Source: Azadirachta indica (taxonomy: Eukaryota; Streptophyta; Magnoliopsida; Sapindales; Meliaceae). Taken from it: a stretch of 64,000 nucleotides of DNA. Of this stretch, positions 59,805 through 64,000 are shown piece after piece. Under the pieces are notes generated by a model, which saw only the letters and a list, made by a program, of their open reading frames with translations, did no database searches and had not been told where the DNA came from. Location of the stretch: the NCBI GenBank assembly GCA_022749755.1, contig CM040450.1, forward strand, positions 3,586,913 to 3,650,912, written 5' to 3'. A program made the position numbers and the translations under genes. How positions within the stretch are numbered: position 1 is the stretch's first letter; each line of letters opens with the position of its first letter.

Positions 59805-62800
59805 TCACCTTCTGTTCACATTTTCTTTTTTTGGGAACCTAAGAAACGAGTCTCTAATTGCATGAAGATTGTTGACGACACTGTTCATAGCCATCCGCTC
59901 TCTAGGCGAAGCTGTGGAACACACGAGTCCAATTCTCATCACAGAAACCAAGCATTCTTCCAGTTTCCAATGCGCATGAACTTGGGAGTCAATTTCTGTA
60001 ATCGTAGCTCTCTCCTTTATGCCACGTTTAACATTTTCATCAGGATTTTCTTCTTCAAATGTCATTGATGGGTCAGTTATTTCCATCACATGGTCGGGCA
60101 AAGCCATTGAGACAAACTTGTGAATGCTCAGATCATCCTTAAACATGTCATCTGTAGGTCTTTTTCCTGTGAACATCTCCAGCAAAAGTATGCCAAAGCT
60201 GTATATATCTCCAAGTATGGAAACATGGCCAGTCATGTACTCTGCGATTTATAAAATTGTCATTAGAATTCAATAGATTAAGGCATTTTACATATATTTG
60301 AGGTTAAAAACAATACATATTCAAAAAAAAAAAAAAAAACCTGGAGGAATGTAACCGATGGAACCCTTGAGCCCAACTGACATGGATTGATTTTTGGAGG
60401 AATTATTTGATGCTTCGAAGACGAATTTTGCCAATCCAAAATCACCGACATGGGCTGTCATATCTTCATCAAGGAGTACATTACTTGGCTTTAGATCACA
60501 ATGTGCAATTGGTGTTTCACAATAGTGATGGAGATAGTCCAGTGCAGAAGCAACATCTATTGCCATATTCAATCTCTGCATAAGGCTCAATTTCTTATTC
60601 TCGTGTTGGTCATTAGCGATTGGATGCAGCCACAGGTCAAGACTTCCATTTGACATGAAATCAAAAACTAGACATTTGAAATCATTTCCTTCGTGATCAA
60701 CACTTGAGCAAGCAGTTATGATTCTTAGGATATTACGGTGTCGTATACTTCTCAAGGCATTGCATTCATCAATGAAACTTTTTAAAGCTCCTTGCTGTTG
60801 AAGTTTTAATACCTTAATTGCAACCATTGTTCTGTCGTAAAAAATACCTCTGTATACAGAGCCAAAACTACCAGAACCTATCAAATTTATTTCAGAGAAG
60901 TTATCAGTTGATCTTGAGATGTCTAAGTAAGACAGACCTGATTGCCCATTATTAGAAGATGAAGACAAACGTCTCCTCCTGGAGGCTTTTACTACACAAT
61001 ATATCACAAAGGAACTAAAGAGAAGAATTACAAATATTACTGCAATAGTTACTGGGATTACCACTTTAAGGCCAGGATGTTTTCCAGGATCTTTTCTTGA
61101 GCATTCAGGTAAAAACAAATCGGGGACACCACCGCAGAGCTTATGATTCCCAACTAGGGAAATGGCACTTGCATTTGCAAAAATCCCTTCCTGGGATACT
61201 TCACCATAAAGATAGTTGTAAGAAAGATTAAGATGCCTGAGAGATAGGAGCTTGCCGAGAAATTCTGGAATCTTGCTGGACAAGCTATTGCATGAAAGAT
61301 CTAATTCTTCTAAACCTCTCAAACTTTTAAAAGATTGAGGAATTGCACCTTCAAATGAGTTATGCCCCAAATACAGACGTTCCAGACTGATACAACCATC
61401 AAGGCTGCTTGGAATTTCCCCTGATAACTTGTTGTCTGACATATCCAATTCCACAAGATTTTTCAACTTACCCACTTCAAGTGGCAGTGAACCAGTCAAA
61501 GAATTATGAGACATGACCAAAGAAATTGAAAGGGAAGAGAGGCCCATTAGCTGTTTGGGTATGGTGCCACTGAGATTATTGCTTGATAAGTTTAGTACCT
61601 GCAATTTCTGGCAGTTTCCAAGATTTGGAGGTATGCTTCCCTCAAACTTATTCTTCTCCATGAAAATCCTAGTTAATGTAGTTAAGTTACCAAGGGCAGA
61701 TGGGATTAATCCAGAAAACTTGTTACCATTCAAATGCAATCCCTCAAGTTTCTGGAGCTTTCCTATAACGTCGGGCACCCTACCACCTAAATTGTTATGT
61801 TCCAATCCCAAAAGCGACAAGTTAACAAGGTTCCCAATCCCAACAGGTATGTTTCCATGAATCAGATTCGATCCCAACGTAAGAATTTGCAGATGTGTTG
61901 AAAGGTTTGCTATGGAGCTTGGTAATTCTCCCCCAAATCGGTTTTGAGCAAGTCCTAACACTTCAAGACTAGTACAGTTAGCCAAGAAAGTGAGAAAATT
62001 CAGATCACCAATTTCCCTATTTCCCAGTTTATTATCATCAAAATTAGTCGAACCAGACCTTTCAAGCTCCCAAAGCTTTTAGGAATTGTCCCAGTGATAC
62101 CATTTTCAGCAAAATCAACAAGCTGAAGGTTAGAAGCATTTGACAGTGATACAGGAATATTTCCTGTAAAATAGTTGACCCCGCCAGCAAATATTTTCAG
62201 ATTGGGAAGAGTGAGGCCAACATCTGGGGGCAGTTGCCCCTGCAGCTGGTTTTGAGTCACAGAGAAATAGTTTATAGAAGAGATATTATAAATAGAAGAA
62301 GGAATGATACCAGACAAAGAATTCCCATAAACTTGAAAATATGCCAAGCCTGATAACTGGCCAATTTCATTTGGTATGCTTCCATGAAAATTATTCAGCG
62401 GAAGCCATAGAACTTTCAGAGAGGAAACATTGCCTATCCAAGCTGGGATATTTCCTGTAAGATTGTTACCTCCAAGACCCAGGATTTCCAGCTTTGGCAA
62501 TGATCGAAGCTGATCCGGAATCTGGCCAACGAACTGGTTGGAACTAGCTTCAAATATTCTAAGTTCTGCACACTTAGATAAATTTGTTGGAATTTTCCCA
62601 CTAAAATGATTGAAAGTTATATTGAGATCCTGCAGCTGCTGTAAGCGGCCAATGTCTTGAGGAACTTTGCCGTGAAAGCCATTCCTGTGCAGGTTGATTC
62701 CAGTAAGATAGGTAAGGTTTCCTATAGAAGGAGGAATTGAGCCAACTAACTGTCCTAATTCCAGATTCAAATTTATGACTCTTCTATTAGATGGGTTGCA

Positions 62801-63013
62801 TGTAACGCCAACCCAACTGCAGAAATGGACAGAATCATTCCATGAGCTCATGATTTGCAGTGGATCTTGAGTTATCCGTTGCTTGAAGTCAAGTAAAGCA
62901 AGTTTGTCAGCCTCGTTTACTGCTGATTCCAAACCTGAAGTCAGCCGTAAAAGATGAATCCCATGAAGCAAATATAGCAAAAACCACTTAGAATTCCAAA
63001 AATGATGCTCCAT
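59805..63013 (-). pseudogene. LRR-XII receptor-like kinase with a single frameshift
   Basis: Exon 1 is 63013-60341 and exon 2 is 60241-59805 on the minus strand, giving the full architecture of the intact kinase: signal peptide, LRR N-cap (ADKLALLDFKQRI, SSWNDSVHFCSWVGVTC), about twenty LRRs, KLCGG..DLFLPECS, membrane span near 61,060-60,990, glycine loop GSGSFGSVYRG, non-RD catalytic loop HCDLKPSN and DFGLAKF. Near 62,036-62,050 one base is missing after GSLKGLVRL; frame -1 stops within about 15 codons while the correct LRR frame continues. No other lesion is seen. The intron donor is weak (G/GTTTTT in a 15-base T run). Start: the ATG at 63,013 is preferred because upstream in-frame codons lack a Met. 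It could be a sequencing error, in which case it is a functional gene. Confidence 0.85.
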
Positions 63014-64000
63014 TGTTTTAGGAATGCAGAGTTCTTGCAATTAAGGACAAAAAGTATTGCTAATTTGAGATGTTTGATACTTTAAAATAAAGAAGGGAGA
63101 TAAAAATGAGAGGAAGAAGGAAAAACAGTCATTAAATATTATATGGGACCATAATTAATTCCATTGAAGTTAGCTATATCGCCCAACAACCCGATGTTTT
63201 CTGGTTGATATATAATAAATAATGGTTTATTAATCAATATGAGACAATTCAAGAAGCAATCTCATCAGTGTTTCAAAAGAAATCTTTGGAGGATATGCTG
63301 CGAACTGTGTTTTCGTCACTATGTTATCATTCTTATGTTTGCAGTATTTCAAAATATAAAATTGCCACTCCTGAGGAAATCATGAATTATGTTATCATTC
63401 TTATGCTTGCACTATTTCAAAATATAAAATTGCCGCTACTGAGGAAATCATGAAAAGAACAAGAAAAAGACGGGTGAATATTTATACGGAAGGATTTGAC
63501 AATTTTATCGGAAATGGGCCACTGTGCCAAGGACGCTGATACCCAAAAGAGCCGAAGGCCTAAAACCAATAAAAATGGTTGGGCCGGGTTTCTTGTATGT
63601 TTCACTACAATTTCATAAGCCTGAACAATTCTTCGCATAAAAGTTTTTAATTACACAATTTTCTTATATTGGATGAATGTATTTGTCATTCATGTTAACG
63701 TGTCACTAAATAGACCGAAGTGAGGTTTTTTAATTGAATTTCAGCGGTTCAAATAAAATAGTTTGAAAACTTCAGTCCTCTGTCCCAAACTGACAAAGAA
63801 ATTTCGGCACATTCGGTCCCAATTTTCTGCAGGAGAAACAAAACCAGAAGTATTTATTATTAATTCAAGAGCTTTCGATGCAATTTCGCCTATACAAATT
63901 TTCCACCTATAAATCAATTAGGAAGCAGAGCAATGCCTCAGAACAGACAACAAGGTTTCGAGTGAAAGCATTTTTAGCTCATCTCCTGTTTCATAGATTC
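63014..64000. other. Upstream region of the frameshifted kinase
   Basis: Promoter-side DNA. The part 63,060-63,180 and the part 63,720-64,000 are similar to 47,880-47,960 and 48,190-48,370 plus 50,640-50,690. It contains one short tandem duplication and no gene. Confidence 0.55.
63320..63455 (+). repeat. 2 x 68-bp tandem duplication
   Basis: ATGTTATCATTCTTATG at 63,321 recurs at 63,389, and the rest of the unit (TATTTCAAAATATAAAATTG, CTGAGGAAATCATGAA) repeats with a few substitutions. Confidence 0.9.

Noticed and set aside
1..64000. Search for tRNA, rRNA, CRISPR-like arrays, phage-like or prokaryotic operons
   Set aside because: No cloverleaf with conserved A and B boxes, no rRNA core motif and no regularly spaced direct repeats were noticed. 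All supported genes are typical plant nuclear genes.

Overview
The window is nuclear DNA of a flowering plant, almost certainly a eudicot. The genes have many short introns with GT-AG borders, the spacers are very AT-rich, and the protein families are plant ones: LRR-XII receptor kinases, a berberine-bridge-enzyme-like oxidase, a CPL-type RNA polymerase II CTD phosphatase and Ty3-type retroelement debris. The species cannot be fixed from sequence alone; a woody rosid such as Citrus is a guess.

Positions 1-27,200 are a conserved housekeeping block. It holds the 3' end of a Ser/Arg/Pro-rich gene (+), a soluble receptor-like cytoplasmic kinase of the CRPK1 type (+), a clathrin light chain (-), a CTD phosphatase best matching CPL2 (+, 16 coding exons, one dsRNA-binding domain) and a putative plastid CBM20 protein (-). 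From memory of Arabidopsis, At2g40060/At2g40070 (clathrin light chain/Ser-Pro-rich) and At5g01260/At5g01270/At5g01280 (CBM20/CPL2/Ser-Pro-rich) are two partial remnants of this same order. The spacers carry AT-rich elements with long terminal inverted repeats; two in the window have perfect 9-bp target duplications and are best read as non-autonomous Mutator-like (MULE) elements.

Positions 27,200-44,300 are a tandem segmental duplication. The ancestral order CBM20(-) / spacer 'A' / LRR-XII kinase(+) was copied with breakpoints inside CBM20 exon 3 and inside the kinase domain. This left a complete CBM20 gene, spacer A, a 3'-truncated kinase, a CBM20 copy lacking its last two exons, spacer A' and a complete kinase (41,143-44,314). 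An old Ty3-type retroelement sits in the first copy, and LTR-like DNA sits in the CBM20 pseudogene.

Positions 44,300-64,000 are a decaying cluster of LRR-XII receptor kinases on the minus strand, with an intact berberine-bridge-like oxidase between the copies. One copy is heavily degraded and carries a micro-inversion bordered by a 17-bp inverted repeat. One is reduced to its 3' end by an internal deletion. One is full length except for a single frameshift. A 2.2-kb solo LTR with a 5-bp target duplication interrupts the cluster, and a paralogous stretch at the end of the window shows the empty site.

I found no tRNA, rRNA, CRISPR array or prokaryote-like system. The unusual content is structural: duplication breakpoints, hairpin-forming transposons and receptor-cluster turnover, rather than a new biochemical system.
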